Source of the DNA: JAAYCB01 sp012744395
Lineage (GTDB): Bacteria; Planctomycetota; Planctomycetia; Pirellulales; Thermoguttaceae
Reading direction: 5' to 3'
Length of the DNA: 27,600 nt
Assembly: GCA_028703175.1 (NCBI GenBank)
Contig: JAQVNJ010000083.1
Location: 1-27,600, forward strand
Shown here: one piece after another, positions 1 to 7,897 of the stretch
Layout: every line of letters begins with the position of its first letter
How positions within the stretch are numbered: position 1 is the first letter of the stretch
The notes under the pieces: generated by a model
What the model was told of the DNA's origin: nothing
The model's input: only the letters and a program-made list of their open reading frames with translations
Database searches by the model: none
Program-made: the position numbers and the translations under genes

Positions 1-1422
1 TGCAACGCCGTCTCGATCAGCGGCACGGAGCGGGTGCTGGTGGAAAACTGCCACGCCAGCCGGATGTCGGGGGAATGCTTCGTCTCCGGCGGCCCCAGCC
101 GGGGAAGCGCAAAGCCGGGCCGATCCTACTCGCAATGGATCACCTACCAGCGCTGCGCGGTCACCGATTCGGCGCGGAACGCGTTCAACGACGTGATGTG
201 CGGCACCGAGAACACGAGTGTCCTCCAGTGCCGCATCGTCGACGTGGGCGGCTGCGCCTGGGAGGGCGCGTCGCGGTTCGTCAAGTTCGTCGGCAATTAC
301 GTGCGGAATTCGGGCACGGTGGCGATGGGCAATCTCGGCCCTTCGAACCGCGACCAGACGTACCCCGACCTGGGCGCGGGGCAGCACATCATCGCCGACA
401 ATGTCTTCGAACAGAACACGCCCTACGGCGGCTGCGCGATCCGTTCCGCCTCCGGCGCGACGCAGGTGATCATCCGCAACAACCTGTTCATCAACTTCGG
501 CTCGTCGGCCGTGGAAGCGTCCGGCGCCACCGATCCGCGCCATTACCCGTCCGGCAACACGACCATCGCCGGCAACATCTTCGACATGACGTGCGTCGGC
601 CGGAAGTCGGCGGCGCGGACGGCCATCAACGCGAGCGCCAACGACACGCTGGTCAGCGACAACCAGGTCTACGTCCGCGGCCCCGCGGACCCGGCGGTCA
701 CCGGCATCCGGCTCCGCGAGCCGGCGCGGAACGTGAACGTGCATGACAATCTGATTCACAACTGCGGTCTGGGGCTGACCACCGCGCGGGGAGAATCGCG
801 CGTCGCCGAGGTCGTGGACGAGCGGACATTCCTGCGCTCCGCTTCGCCCTCCGGTCTGCCGCTGGAGTGGATTCAACCGCAGACGTGCCGCGGGTGGCGT
901 CTCGCCTGGCTGGACGCCGGCGGCCGGCCGAGCGGCGCCCCGTCCGTCGTCGAGTCGTTCGACCCGGAGACCCTCCGTTTCCGGCTGACCGGGCCGCGGC
1001 CGATGAAACCGGGCGATCGCTTCGAAGTCATCGCGCCCTCGGTGAACTGGACGGTTCACGACAACATCATCACCGGCTGCCGGCGGCCGCTCGTGCTCGA
1101 TTCGTACGGCAGCGAGACGACGCTGGTCAAGAACAACATCGTGGCCCGAGGCGAAGCAGTGGAGGCGAAAGTCGCGGTCGAGCTGCGCGGCCGTTTCGAC
1201 CTCGTCGGCAACCAGATCAGCGGGTTCGATGAGCAGGACGCCGCGGCGCTGGCGTTGTGGCCCGACCGCTTCGGCAAGCCGTGCGGCAACCTGTATCGGG
1301 CCAACGTCTTCCAGCGGTGCTTCCAGGCCGTGGCGGAAAACGCGCCCGGCCTCTGGGCCGCTTCCACGGCGGAGAACAACGAATTCATCGAGTGCGGCGG
1401 CGTGCCGGCGGCCGGGCCGTAG
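1..1422 (+). CDS. Parallel beta-helix (pectate-lyase-like) repeat protein, 5' end missing
   Basis: The frame is open from base 1, so the gene begins outside the window and about 473 codons are visible; the GTG at 34 is just an internal Val codon. The protein is rich in short repeated strands with Asn ladders, such as IADNVFEQN, IIRNNLFINFG, IAGNIFDM, VHDNLIHNCG, VHDNIITGC and LVKNNIVARG, which is the hallmark of right-handed parallel beta-helix folds. Such proteins in planctomycetes are usually secreted and bind or cleave polysaccharides. No catalytic residues of a defined lyase or hydrolase family can be assigned, and the signal peptide, if any, is outside the window. The segment around residues 260-335 (bases 780-1040) breaks the repeat pattern and may be an inserted beta-sandwich or loop. 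The fold is well supported; enzymatic activity is not. Confidence 0.8.
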   Translation, partial: CNAVSISGTERVLVENCHASRMSGECFVSGGPSRGSAKPGRSYSQWITYQRCAVTDSARNAFNDVMCGTENTSVLQCRIVDVGGCAWEGASRFVKFVGNYVRNSGTVAMGNLGPSNRDQTYPDLGAGQHIIADNVFEQNTPYGGCAIRSASGATQVIIRNNLFINFGSSAVEASGATDPRHYPSGNTTIAGNIFDMTCVGRKSAARTAINASANDTLVSDNQVYVRGPADPAVTGIRLREPARNVNVHDNLIHNCGLGLTTARGESRVAEVVDERTFLRSASPSGLPLEWIQPQTCRGWRLAWLDAGGRPSGAPSVVESFDPETLRFRLTGPRPMKPGDRFEVIAPSVNWTVHDNIITGCRRPLVLDSYGSETTLVKNNIVARGEAVEAKVAVELRGRFDLVGNQISGFDEQDAAALALWPDRFGKPCGNLYRANVFQRCFQAVAENAPGLWAASTAENNEFIECGGVPAAGP

Positions 1423-1612
1423 GCCGTCCTGTGATTGCCGCCCGCCACCGAGAACCGCCCACTGGCGCCTGGCGGAGCCGGCCCATGCCACCCTCTGCAA
1501 GGAGATCCGCGCGATGAGATCCCCCGATGTTGGATTGTCCGCCTTGACGGCGATTCCGGCTGCCGGCTGATTTTTCTGACCCCTTTTGTGCCTCTCCCTG
1601 CACTCTCAGGTT

Positions 1613-2134
1613 ATGAAAGCGGCAATGGCAGATCGGCAGGCCGACCTGGCCGGCCTGGTGCGGGCGCACCAGGCCGGCGTGTGGCGCTATCTGCGCTTCC
1701 TCGGCTGCCGCCCCGACGAGGCCGACGACCTTGCGCAGGAGACGTTTCTGGCCGTGATTCGCGACGGCTTCGAGCAGCGGTCCGCCGCCGAGACCGCCTC
1801 CTACCTCCGCGCGGTGGCCCGAAATCGGCTGCTCATGGCCCGGCGAAAACAGCGGAGCTCGCCTCCGCTGGTCGACCTGGAGGCGGCCGAGGCGGTCTGG
1901 GCCCGGGTGGCCGGGGCGGACGGCCTCGGCGACTACCTGGTGGCCCTGGAAGAATGCCTCCAGGCGGCGGTCAACCCGCGCGTCCGCCGTGCGCTGGAGC
2001 TTCAATACCGCCAGCGACTCGGCCGCGCCGAGATCGCCGCCGAGTTGGAGATGGCCGCCGAAGGGGTCAAGACGCTCCTCCGCCGGGCACGATCTGCCCT
2101 GAGAGATTGCGTGGAGAGGAAACTCGGACGATGA
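1613..2134 (+). CDS. ECF-type RNA polymerase sigma factor
   Basis: A 173-residue protein with the two-domain layout of group IV (ECF) sigma factors. Region 2 is near the N-terminus (LVRAHQAGVWRYLRFLG, then DEADDLAQETFLAVIRDGF, matching the usual D-A-x-DL-x-QE-x-F core). A linker follows, then region 4 with a helix-turn-helix near the C-terminus (LGRAEIAAELEMAAEGVKTLLRRARSAL). ATG 1613 is preferred; an upstream TTG at 1586 and an ATG at 1625 are alternatives, and none has a strong Shine-Dalgarno site. Its stop overlaps the start of the next gene (ATGA), so the two are co-translated. The neighbour has a short cytosolic N-terminus and one membrane helix, the layout of an anti-sigma factor, so this sigma factor is probably controlled by it. 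The partner assignment is inference. Confidence 0.88.
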   Translation: MKAAMADRQADLAGLVRAHQAGVWRYLRFLGCRPDEADDLAQETFLAVIRDGFEQRSAAETASYLRAVARNRLLMARRKQRSSPPLVDLEAAEAVWARVAGADGLGDYLVALEECLQAAVNPRVRRALELQYRQRLGRAEIAAELEMAAEGVKTLLRRARSALRDCVERKLGR

Positions 2135-4161
2135 GCCAGCCAAACGACGAACTTCGCGCGCGTCTTCGCGAGCGCCTGCTCGAACAGGCGCTGGGCGAGG
2201 TGCTCGGAGGCGAGACTCCGCCCGACCTGTCTGACAAGATCCTTGCCGCTGCCGAGAGACTAGAGACCGTTTCAACTCAGCGAAAGGAACCTGTCATGGA
2301 AAAGTCGAGGCGAAGTCGTCGGTTTTGGGCATTTAGCGCGGCTGCCGCATGCCTGGTCTGCGCGGTCGGCGTCGCGGTGTTTCAACAGACCCGCAGCGCG
2401 CGAGAGGACCGCCAGGTCGCGCGGCAATCGGCCGCGGAGATGCGCCGTTCGCCGAAGCTGCGCGGGCCGTCTTCCATGAGATCGGAAGAGGCTGAGCCGG
2501 GTGCGGCAGCCGCGCCGTGGGCGGAACCCCCCGCGGTCGGCTTGGATAGAGACCCACGGGGCGAACTGGCTGCCACGGCGGATTCGTCAGCGGACGGAAG
2601 AGCCCTGACGCTGGGCGAACGGTACAGCAGGGCCGAGCAAGCGCGCCAGACGTTTGGCAATTTCCCGGGTCAGCCAACCCTCCGAGGAGCTGAAACCTCA
2701 ACGCCCGGGGCGGCGCCCACCGGCCGGGGGCCCGGCATGGGCGGCGACCGCTACGACCGCCTGGTTGAAACCCCCTTCCGTGCCGTCAAGGACAACCCCC
2801 TTTCGACCTTCTCGATCGACGTCGATACGGCCTCCTACGCCAACGTGCGGCGGTTCCTCTTGCAGGAGGGCCGGCTTCCCCCGCCCGACGCGGTCCGCAT
2901 CGAGGAATTGATCAACTATTTCGACTACGACTACTCCGGCCCGACCGACGACGTGCCGTTTGCCGCGCACATCGAGGTGGCCGGTTGCCCCTGGCAGCCG
3001 GAGCACCGCCTGGTTCGCATCGGCCTCAAGGGGAGGGAGATTGAAAACCAGCAGCGACCGAGAAGCAACCTGGTGTTCCTCCTCGACGTCTCCGGATCGA
3101 TGGACTCGCCCGACAAGCTCCCGCTGCTCAAACAGGGCATGAAGATGCTGGCCGAGCAGCTTGGCGAGAACGACTGCGTGGCGATCGTCGTCTACGCCAG
3201 CGCCGAGGGGCTCGTGCTGCCGAGCACCTCCGGCCAGCAGCGGCAGAAGATCATCGACGCGCTCGAGCGGCTCCAGGCGGGCGGATCGACCAACGGCGGG
3301 GCGGGGATCGAATTGGCCTACCGGATCGCGCAGGACAACTTCATCCAGGGGGGCGTCAATCGCGTCCTGCTCTGCACCGACGGTGACTTCAACGTCGGCA
3401 CGACCAGCACCGGGTCGCTCGAACGGATCGTCGAAGAGAAGGCCAAATCCGGCATCTTCCTGTCCGTCCTCGGCTTCGGCCGCGGCAACCTCAACGACGC
3501 CATGATGGAGACGATCTCCAACAAGGGCAACGGCAACTATGCCTACATCGACGGGGTGACCGAAGCCCAGAAGGTCCTCGTCGAGCAGATCGGCGGCACC
3601 CTGGTGACGATCGCCAAGGACGTGAAGATCCAGATCGAGTTCAACCCGGCCCAAGTCGCCGCCTACCGGCTGATCGGCTACGAGAACCGGATGCTCGCCG
3701 CCGAGGATTTCAACGACGACAAGAAGGATGCGGGCGAGATCGGCGCAGGCCACACGGTGACCGCGCTGTATGAAACCGTACCCGCGGGGGGGAAAGTCGA
3801 TCTTCCGGCGGTCGATCCGCTCAAGTACCAGGCGCAGGCCGCGCCCGGCGGGAATCAAGCGGCCAGCAACGAGCTGTTGACGCTCAAGCTCCGCTACAAG
3901 GAGCCCGAAGAGGACTCGAGCAAGCTGCTCGAATTCCCGCTCGTCGACGGCAAGGCGCCGTTTGGCAGGGCGAGCGCCGATTTCCAGTTCGCCTCGGCGG
4001 TCGCCTCGTTCGGCATGTTGCTCCGCGGCTCGGAGCACAAGGGGAGCGGCAGCTACCAGGCCGTGCTCGAAATCGCCGAGTCGGCCAAGGGGGCGGACAA
4101 GCACGGTTACCGGGCGGAGTTCGTCGAGATCGTCCGTCGCGCGGAGGCACTCGCCGAGTAG
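2131..4161 (+). CDS. Membrane-anchored VWA protein, YfbK-like, probable anti-sigma partner
   Basis: A 676-residue protein. Residues 1-60 are a short charged cytosolic segment rich in Leu/Arg/Glu helix. Residues about 65-84 form one membrane helix (FWAFSAAAACLVCAVGVAVF). A low-complexity Ala/Arg/Gly stretch follows. From about 213 comes the YfbK-type N-terminal domain (TPFRAVKDNPLSTFSIDVDTAS), then a von Willebrand A domain whose metal-ion-dependent adhesion site begins at D319 (DVSGS), and a C-terminal domain of the DUF3520 type. The frame stays open upstream to 1435, but that part overlaps the sigma gene and is low complexity; ATG 2131 overlaps the sigma stop and is the credible start. VWA domains with an intact DxSxS bind a divalent metal and protein ligands. 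Position right after a sigma gene plus the TM layout suggest it holds the sigma factor at the membrane; this is inference. Confidence 0.88.
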   Translation: MSQPNDELRARLRERLLEQALGEVLGGETPPDLSDKILAAAERLETVSTQRKEPVMEKSRRSRRFWAFSAAAACLVCAVGVAVFQQTRSAREDRQVARQSAAEMRRSPKLRGPSSMRSEEAEPGAAAAPWAEPPAVGLDRDPRGELAATADSSADGRALTLGERYSRAEQARQTFGNFPGQPTLRGAETSTPGAAPTGRGPGMGGDRYDRLVETPFRAVKDNPLSTFSIDVDTASYANVRRFLLQEGRLPPPDAVRIEELINYFDYDYSGPTDDVPFAAHIEVAGCPWQPEHRLVRIGLKGREIENQQRPRSNLVFLLDVSGSMDSPDKLPLLKQGMKMLAEQLGENDCVAIVVYASAEGLVLPSTSGQQRQKIIDALERLQAGGSTNGGAGIELAYRIAQDNFIQGGVNRVLLCTDGDFNVGTTSTGSLERIVEEKAKSGIFLSVLGFGRGNLNDAMMETISNKGNGNYAYIDGVTEAQKVLVEQIGGTLVTIAKDVKIQIEFNPAQVAAYRLIGYENRMLAAEDFNDDKKDAGEIGAGHTVTALYETVPAGGKVDLPAVDPLKYQAQAAPGGNQAASNELLTLKLRYKEPEEDSSKLLEFPLVDGKAPFGRASADFQFASAVASFGMLLRGSEHKGSGSYQAVLEIAESAKGADKHGYRAEFVEIVRRAEALAE

Positions 4162-4166
4162 GCCCC

Positions 4167-4201
4167 TCGCTCCGCGGCGGACGCCCTGTGCCCCGGAGCG
4201 A
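4167..4201. terminator. Inverted repeat between convergent genes
   Basis: TCGCTCCG (4167-4174) pairs with CGGAGCGA (4194-4201): an 8-bp stem with a 19-nt loop, just after the stop of the VWA gene and before the stop of the convergent ferredoxin gene. There is no T-run on either strand, so it is only a weak candidate for a bidirectional terminator. Confidence 0.3.
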
Positions 4202-4221
4202 CATTCATCCGAGGCGCGGCG

Positions 4222-5055
4222 TCAGAGGTCCATTTCGTCCATCTCGTCAACCAGGTCGTCGAGCTGATCGCCGCCCCGTGAATCCTCGCGGGTTTCCACC
4301 GCGGCCAGCGCGCGGTCGCGTTCGGCCGTGGCCATGACAGACGGATCGGCGCCGGCAAACAGTTGCGACAGGTCGAGTTTCAGGCCCTCGAGCGAGGCCT
4401 TGTCGTCGCCGGCGATGGCCGGGTCGACATGCTGTGGAAACATGATCGCCCCTTCCGGGCAGATCCGGCTGCACGCCGGGCAGCCCGCGCGGCAGGCGTC
4501 GGGCTGCTCGATGAGGAGCCCGCCGGCCGCATCCACGCCATACACGCCGAACAGGCAGAAGTTCAGGCACTCCAGGCACCCCGAGCACCGCTGGCGATCG
4601 ATCACCGGGTACCACCGCTGGTGCGCTGGCGCGGATGGCCGCACGGGCTGGCCGCCAGGCCCAGGTGTGGTCGCCCCCCCGTGCGCGCGGGCGACGATCC
4701 GGTCGATCTGGCCGAGAATCTCGCCGGCGTCGGCGCCCGGGTGAAGACGCAAGCACCAGATCGCCCGCTCGGCGGACTCGCCGCGATCCGCCAGGCAGCC
4801 GGGGACGCCGGCCGTCTTGAGCGTCCAGAATGTCGCCCGGGGGTAGAGAGCGCTGAGCACGACGAGGTCGCCCTCGATCCGGCGGATGCTTTCCATGACC
4901 GGTCCGGCGGGCTCCAAATCGTAGAGATTGGCGACGCGCGCGAGACGCAGCCCGGGGCGGCCGGCCAGCCGCTCGGCGAGCGAATCGGCCAGCGCCTCCA
5001 CGCCGGGATCGTCGGGCCGCGGTTCGGAAAGGATCACGGAGATGTTTTCGGGCAT
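4222..5055 (-). CDS. Two-cluster 4Fe-4S ferredoxin-domain protein
   Basis: A 277-residue cytosolic protein. The first ~120 residues form an alpha/beta domain without recognised motifs (it includes EGDLVVLSALYPRATFWTLK). Residues 157-199 carry two cluster motifs: C157-x2-C160-x2-C163-x3-C167, and C188-x3-C192-x2-C195-x3-C199-P. The second has one extra residue between its first two cysteines compared with the classical ferredoxin motif. The C-terminus is acidic (DQLDDLVDEMDEMDL). Its ATG lies inside the end of the upstream GcvH-like gene (22-nt overlap), so translation is coupled. A role in passing electrons to or from the lipoyl carrier encoded upstream is an attractive inference. The N-terminal domain was not recognised; it is not a known reductase fold by eye. 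Confidence 0.8.
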   Translation of the reverse strand: MPENISVILSEPRPDDPGVEALADSLAERLAGRPGLRLARVANLYDLEPAGPVMESIRRIEGDLVVLSALYPRATFWTLKTAGVPGCLADRGESAERAIWCLRLHPGADAGEILGQIDRIVARAHGGATTPGPGGQPVRPSAPAHQRWYPVIDRQRCSGCLECLNFCLFGVYGVDAAGGLLIEQPDACRAGCPACSRICPEGAIMFPQHVDPAIAGDDKASLEGLKLDLSQLFAGADPSVMATAERDRALAAVETREDSRGGDQLDDLVDEMDEMDL

Positions 5056-5552
5056 GGGAAATCACCAGTTCCACGAAGCGACAGGTTGTCTTGCGGCTGC
5101 CGGCCGAGCGGCCCCTTGAGCAGCCGCTGGGCGAGCGGCCAGGCGGCTTCCAGATGCGCAAGATACTGCTCCGGCGAGAGCAGGTCGGCGGCATCGGCGT
5201 GAAAGGCCAGGAGCCAGCCGCGATCATAGAGATTCGTGTTCACCAGGTCGGGCTGGGCAAGCACTTGCGGGTTGATCCGCGCGATCCGGCCGGCGAGCGG
5301 AGAGTACAGGTCGCTCGTGGCCTTGGAAGCCTCCACGTAGCCGATCTGCCCGCCGGACGCCACGTCGGCCCCAGCCTCGACCGACCACTCGAGGTGCTGC
5401 ACGTCACCCAACAAGCGGACGGCGTAGGCCGACAGCCCGACGCGCACGAGCCCGTCGGCCGGGCTGGCCCACATATGGTTGCGGGCGTAGCGGCGGTCGG
5501 TCGGCAGGATCGCCGGCGACTTGCCCATCATGAAGACCAGGGGCCTGGACAT
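5034..5552 (-). CDS. GcvH-like lipoyl carrier protein
   Basis: A 172-residue protein that follows the glycine-cleavage H-protein pattern: an N-terminal hxW region (RYARNHMWASPADGLVRVGLS), LGDVQHLEW, and the lipoylation site GYVEASKATSDLYSP with K77 as the probable lipoyl-lysine, followed by the second half of the hammerhead fold (GRIARIN, NLYDRGWLLAF). It is longer than typical GcvH (about 125-130 residues), with a C-terminal tail of roughly 40 residues. No gcvT, gcvP or lipoamide dehydrogenase lies nearby; instead the gene overlaps a ferredoxin gene by 22 nt. Lone H-like proteins can serve as lipoyl carriers in other pathways, for example LbpA of the sHdr sulfur-oxidation system, so the annotation as a glycine-cleavage component is not secure. 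Start ATG 5552 has no clear Shine-Dalgarno site; Met8 or Met9 are possible alternatives. Confidence 0.82.
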   Translation of the reverse strand: MSRPLVFMMGKSPAILPTDRRYARNHMWASPADGLVRVGLSAYAVRLLGDVQHLEWSVEAGADVASGGQIGYVEASKATSDLYSPLAGRIARINPQVLAQPDLVNTNLYDRGWLLAFHADAADLLSPEQYLAHLEAAWPLAQRLLKGPLGRQPQDNLSLRGTGDFPCPKTSP

Positions 5553-5571
5553 CGCAAGGACTCTGGGGAAT

Positions 5572-5634
5572 AGCTATCAGCCGTCAGCCATCAGCCGTCA
5601 GCTTTCAGCAGTCGGTTTTCGGTTTTCACTAATC
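5572..5634 (+). repeat. Heptad tandem repeat block, left
   Basis: Nine consecutive 7-bp units in register: AGCTATC, AGCCGTC, AGCCATC, AGCCGTC, AGCTTTC, AGCAGTC, GGTTTTC, GGTTTTC, ACTAATC. The consensus is AGCnnTC, decaying to the right. It lies just upstream of the GcvH-like gene start. Confidence 0.85.
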
Positions 5635-5676
5635 GATTGCCAAATCCAATAAGACGGTACCGTGGGAGAGCACGGC

Positions 5677-5732
5677 CTGATCACTGATAGCTGATCACTG
5701 ATAGCTGATCACTGATAGCTGACGGCTGACGG
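5677..5732 (-). repeat. Heptad tandem repeat block, right, inverted relative to the left block
   Basis: Eight exact 7-bp units: CTGATCA, CTGATAG (three alternating pairs), then CTGACGG twice. Read on the minus strand these are the same AGCnnTC family as the left block, so the two blocks face each other across about 42 bp and can pair into a long imperfect hairpin. The last unit ends at base 5732, directly against the stop codon (5733-5735) of the PQQ propeller gene. Confidence 0.85.
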
Positions 5733-6863
5733 CTACTCTTTCCCCCCGAAGCAATACAGTTTGCCGTCGTCCGTTCCGATCACGAGCCGTCCCTCGACGA
5801 CGGCGGGCGACCCGATCAGCGAGCCGCCGGTCTCATAGTGCCAGAGTTCGCGGCCTGTCTTCAAGTCCAGGGCATACAGCCGCCCGTCGCCCGAGCCGAT
5901 GAATACGCGCTGACCGACAACGACCGGCGAGCCCTCGATTCTGCCGCGGGTGGGGAACGTCCAGAGCAGTTTGCCGGTTTTCGGCTCCAGCGCGTAGAGA
6001 TTCTTGTCCATCGAGCCGACAACGACAACTGCGGCTGTCGCGGCGGCCGAGCCGCGGAACGGCATGCGGCGGCGCTCGGCGGCGAACTGCCAGACGACCT
6101 TGGGGGTCTTCCAGTCAATCGCGTAGAAGATCGAGCCTTCGGTTCCGACGAACAGCAAGTCGGCGAGTACGGCGGGCGTCGATCCGGTGGGCGACTCGAG
6201 TTCGACGTTCGCCACCTGTTCGCCCCGATCGAGGTCGATCAGGTGGAGCCTTGCGTCGCATCCGGCCACAAAGGCGCGATTCTCGACGATCGTGGGAAAA
6301 CAGCGGATCTGGTCTTCGCTCTCGTACTTCCAGGCGAGCCTGCCCGTCGCCGAGTCAAGGCAATACAACAGCCCGTCCTGCGAGCCGAAAAGGACCTTGT
6401 CTTTGTAGAAATTCGCGCCGGAATTGATCTCGGCCCCGGCGTCGAACTGCCAGCGTTTGCCGCCGTCGGCGGCGATGCAATAGAACCGGCCGTCGACGTC
6501 GCCGATGTAGACCAGCCCCTCGCGGACCGCCGGCGACGCGTTGAAACCGAGGTCCGTCTTGAACGCCCAGCGCTGCTTGCCGGAGTCGAGCTGCAATGCG
6601 TGGAGGTTGCCGTTGGTGGAACCGATGAAGACGCTCGCGTCGACGATCGCGGGGGTCGATTCGAACCACCCCCCCTCGCTGGAAAAAGTCCACAACACGT
6701 CGAGCTTCTGCGGCAGGCTCCCGGGGGCGACCCCGAGGGCCAGGGAACCTGCGCGAAACAGCGGCCAGGAGTGCCTGTCCGCCTCGACCGCCGAGCCGCG
6801 CGAGGCGGCGATCAGGAGAATCAACAGAACCGGTAGAATCCGAGGCAGCCTGCCAGATGACAT
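5733..6863 (-). CDS. Secreted PQQ-type beta-propeller protein
   Basis: A 376-residue protein. ATG 6863 is chosen because it directly precedes a clear signal peptide (basic MSSGRLPR, then a hydrophobic core ILPVLLILLIAA, ending near SRGSA); the frame continues upstream but without credible coding content. The mature part is about eight PQQ-like blades, each ending in a G-x-L-Y/H-A/C-L-D-x-x-T/S-G-x-x-x-W motif: GNLHALQLDSGKQRW, GRFYCIAADGGKRW, GLLYCLDSATGRLAW, KNLYALEPKTGKLLW, GRLYALDLKTGRELW and others. No lipobox and no dehydrogenase active-site motif is present, so a structural or scaffold role (as in BamB-like proteins) is as likely as an enzyme. Planctomycetes encode many such proteins; the substrate is unknown. 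Confidence 0.85.
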   Translation of the reverse strand: MSSGRLPRILPVLLILLIAASRGSAVEADRHSWPLFRAGSLALGVAPGSLPQKLDVLWTFSSEGGWFESTPAIVDASVFIGSTNGNLHALQLDSGKQRWAFKTDLGFNASPAVREGLVYIGDVDGRFYCIAADGGKRWQFDAGAEINSGANFYKDKVLFGSQDGLLYCLDSATGRLAWKYESEDQIRCFPTIVENRAFVAGCDARLHLIDLDRGEQVANVELESPTGSTPAVLADLLFVGTEGSIFYAIDWKTPKVVWQFAAERRRMPFRGSAAATAAVVVVGSMDKNLYALEPKTGKLLWTFPTRGRIEGSPVVVGQRVFIGSGDGRLYALDLKTGRELWHYETGGSLIGSPAVVEGRLVIGTDDGKLYCFGGKE

Positions 6864-7033
6864 CGATCGTATTTCCGGGCAAGGAATGGGACGTCCCTGT
6901 GACCAAGAACCGCTGATTTCCCGGCAGCCCCGCGATCGCCAATGCCAGCATATGCGGCAATCCAGCGGCTGCCTGGGCGGGTCGAACACTGGTCCCCATG
7001 CCCCCCGCGGCGATTTTCCGCGGACGGGCTCGG

Positions 7034-7426
7034 CTAGGGCCGGTTGGGCGAGTTCGACGGGTCGGGCGTGGCGCTCAGTTGGGAGAGGACCTGGAGCAGT
7101 CCGTTCAAGTGGGCAATTCGCGGACCGAAGCGGTCGACGAACTCGTTGAGCATGAACTCGCCGTCGCGCAAGGTCTCGAAGTTGTCGCCGATCTCCTCGG
7201 TCAGCGTCTCCAGGTACTCCGTCTGGATCCTGCTGAGGGCCTCGGCCGCCATGCGGCAGCTTCGCGCCAGGCCGGGATTGGCCTGCTTCCACTGACCCAA
7301 TTCCACGGCGCGCTGCCGCTGAGCGGCGCCGAGTTGGTTGACCATCTCCTCGATGAGCTCATTCTGACGGTCCTGGGCGGCCAGCAGCGCTCGCAACAGG
7401 CCAGTCATCTCCGCGTACATCGCCAT
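7034..7426 (-). CDS. Conserved hypothetical helical protein
   Basis: About 130 residues, almost all predicted helical, with heptad-like Leu/Gln/Glu spacing: LLRALLAAQDRQNELIEEMVNQLGAAQRQRAVELGQWKQANPGLARSC, then EALSRIQTEYLETLTEEIGDNFETLRDGEFMLNEFVDRFGPRIAHLNGLLQVLSQL. There is no signal peptide or membrane helix, so it is probably a cytosolic coiled-coil or helical bundle. ATG 7426 (MAMYAEM) is chosen; GTG 7438 and ATG 7420 are alternatives and no Shine-Dalgarno site decides. It reads in the same direction as the PQQ propeller gene 170 bp downstream. The ordered composition and lack of low complexity argue that it is real. Function not recognised. Confidence 0.7.
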   Translation of the reverse strand: MAMYAEMTGLLRALLAAQDRQNELIEEMVNQLGAAQRQRAVELGQWKQANPGLARSCRMAAEALSRIQTEYLETLTEEIGDNFETLRDGEFMLNEFVDRFGPRIAHLNGLLQVLSQLSATPDPSNSPNRP

Positions 7427-7438
7427 CCCGGATGGCAC

Positions 7439-7897
7439 TATGGGCGTGGGGGAACCATGAGAAACGTCAATCTAGCTGAAATATGATGGGTGCGGGCCGT
7501 TCTTTTCACTCATAACACCTTTTCCTTTCAATCTTCCAGTATAGACACGAGCCGGCGGCAAAGTCGAGTCTTCGGCCAGCAAGTTGCGACGGAAGCCGAC
7601 CATTTTGCGCGGCGAACATGCCCCGCAACCCCGACAAACCGCACCAATCCCCAATTCGCAACCTTCCGGTCTCCCGTGCCGGGCCGCACCTGTCTCACCC
7701 GGCTTATGGACAATCCGGGCCGGTTCGCGGCAAGCCGCCTTCCCCGCCAGGCGGTGCCGGCGCAAACCGTGTCCCGTCCTCCACCCGTTAAAGTCCGTGC
7801 CACCGGACGCCCGAAGTACGGAGAGGCGACCTGAATGCCGGGGAATCTTCCAGAGAAGACGTGCAACAGGCGAGTAGCAGGCAAGATAGAGAATTTT
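7439..7897. other. Divergent intergenic region, no gene seen
   Basis: About 460 bp between two divergent genes. No open frame with convincing protein character. The part from about 7450 to 7550 is visibly AT-richer than its surroundings and probably holds promoters for both directions, but no confident -10/-35 pair or operator was identified. Confidence 0.5.

Noticed and set aside
1435..2130. N-terminal extension of the VWA frame
   Set aside because: It overlaps the whole sigma factor gene in another frame and is Pro/Arg/Gly-rich; ATG 2131 overlaps the sigma stop and is a natural start.
5677..5732. Heptad repeats as a CRISPR array
   Set aside because: Units are 7 bp and contiguous with no spacers; no cas genes nearby.
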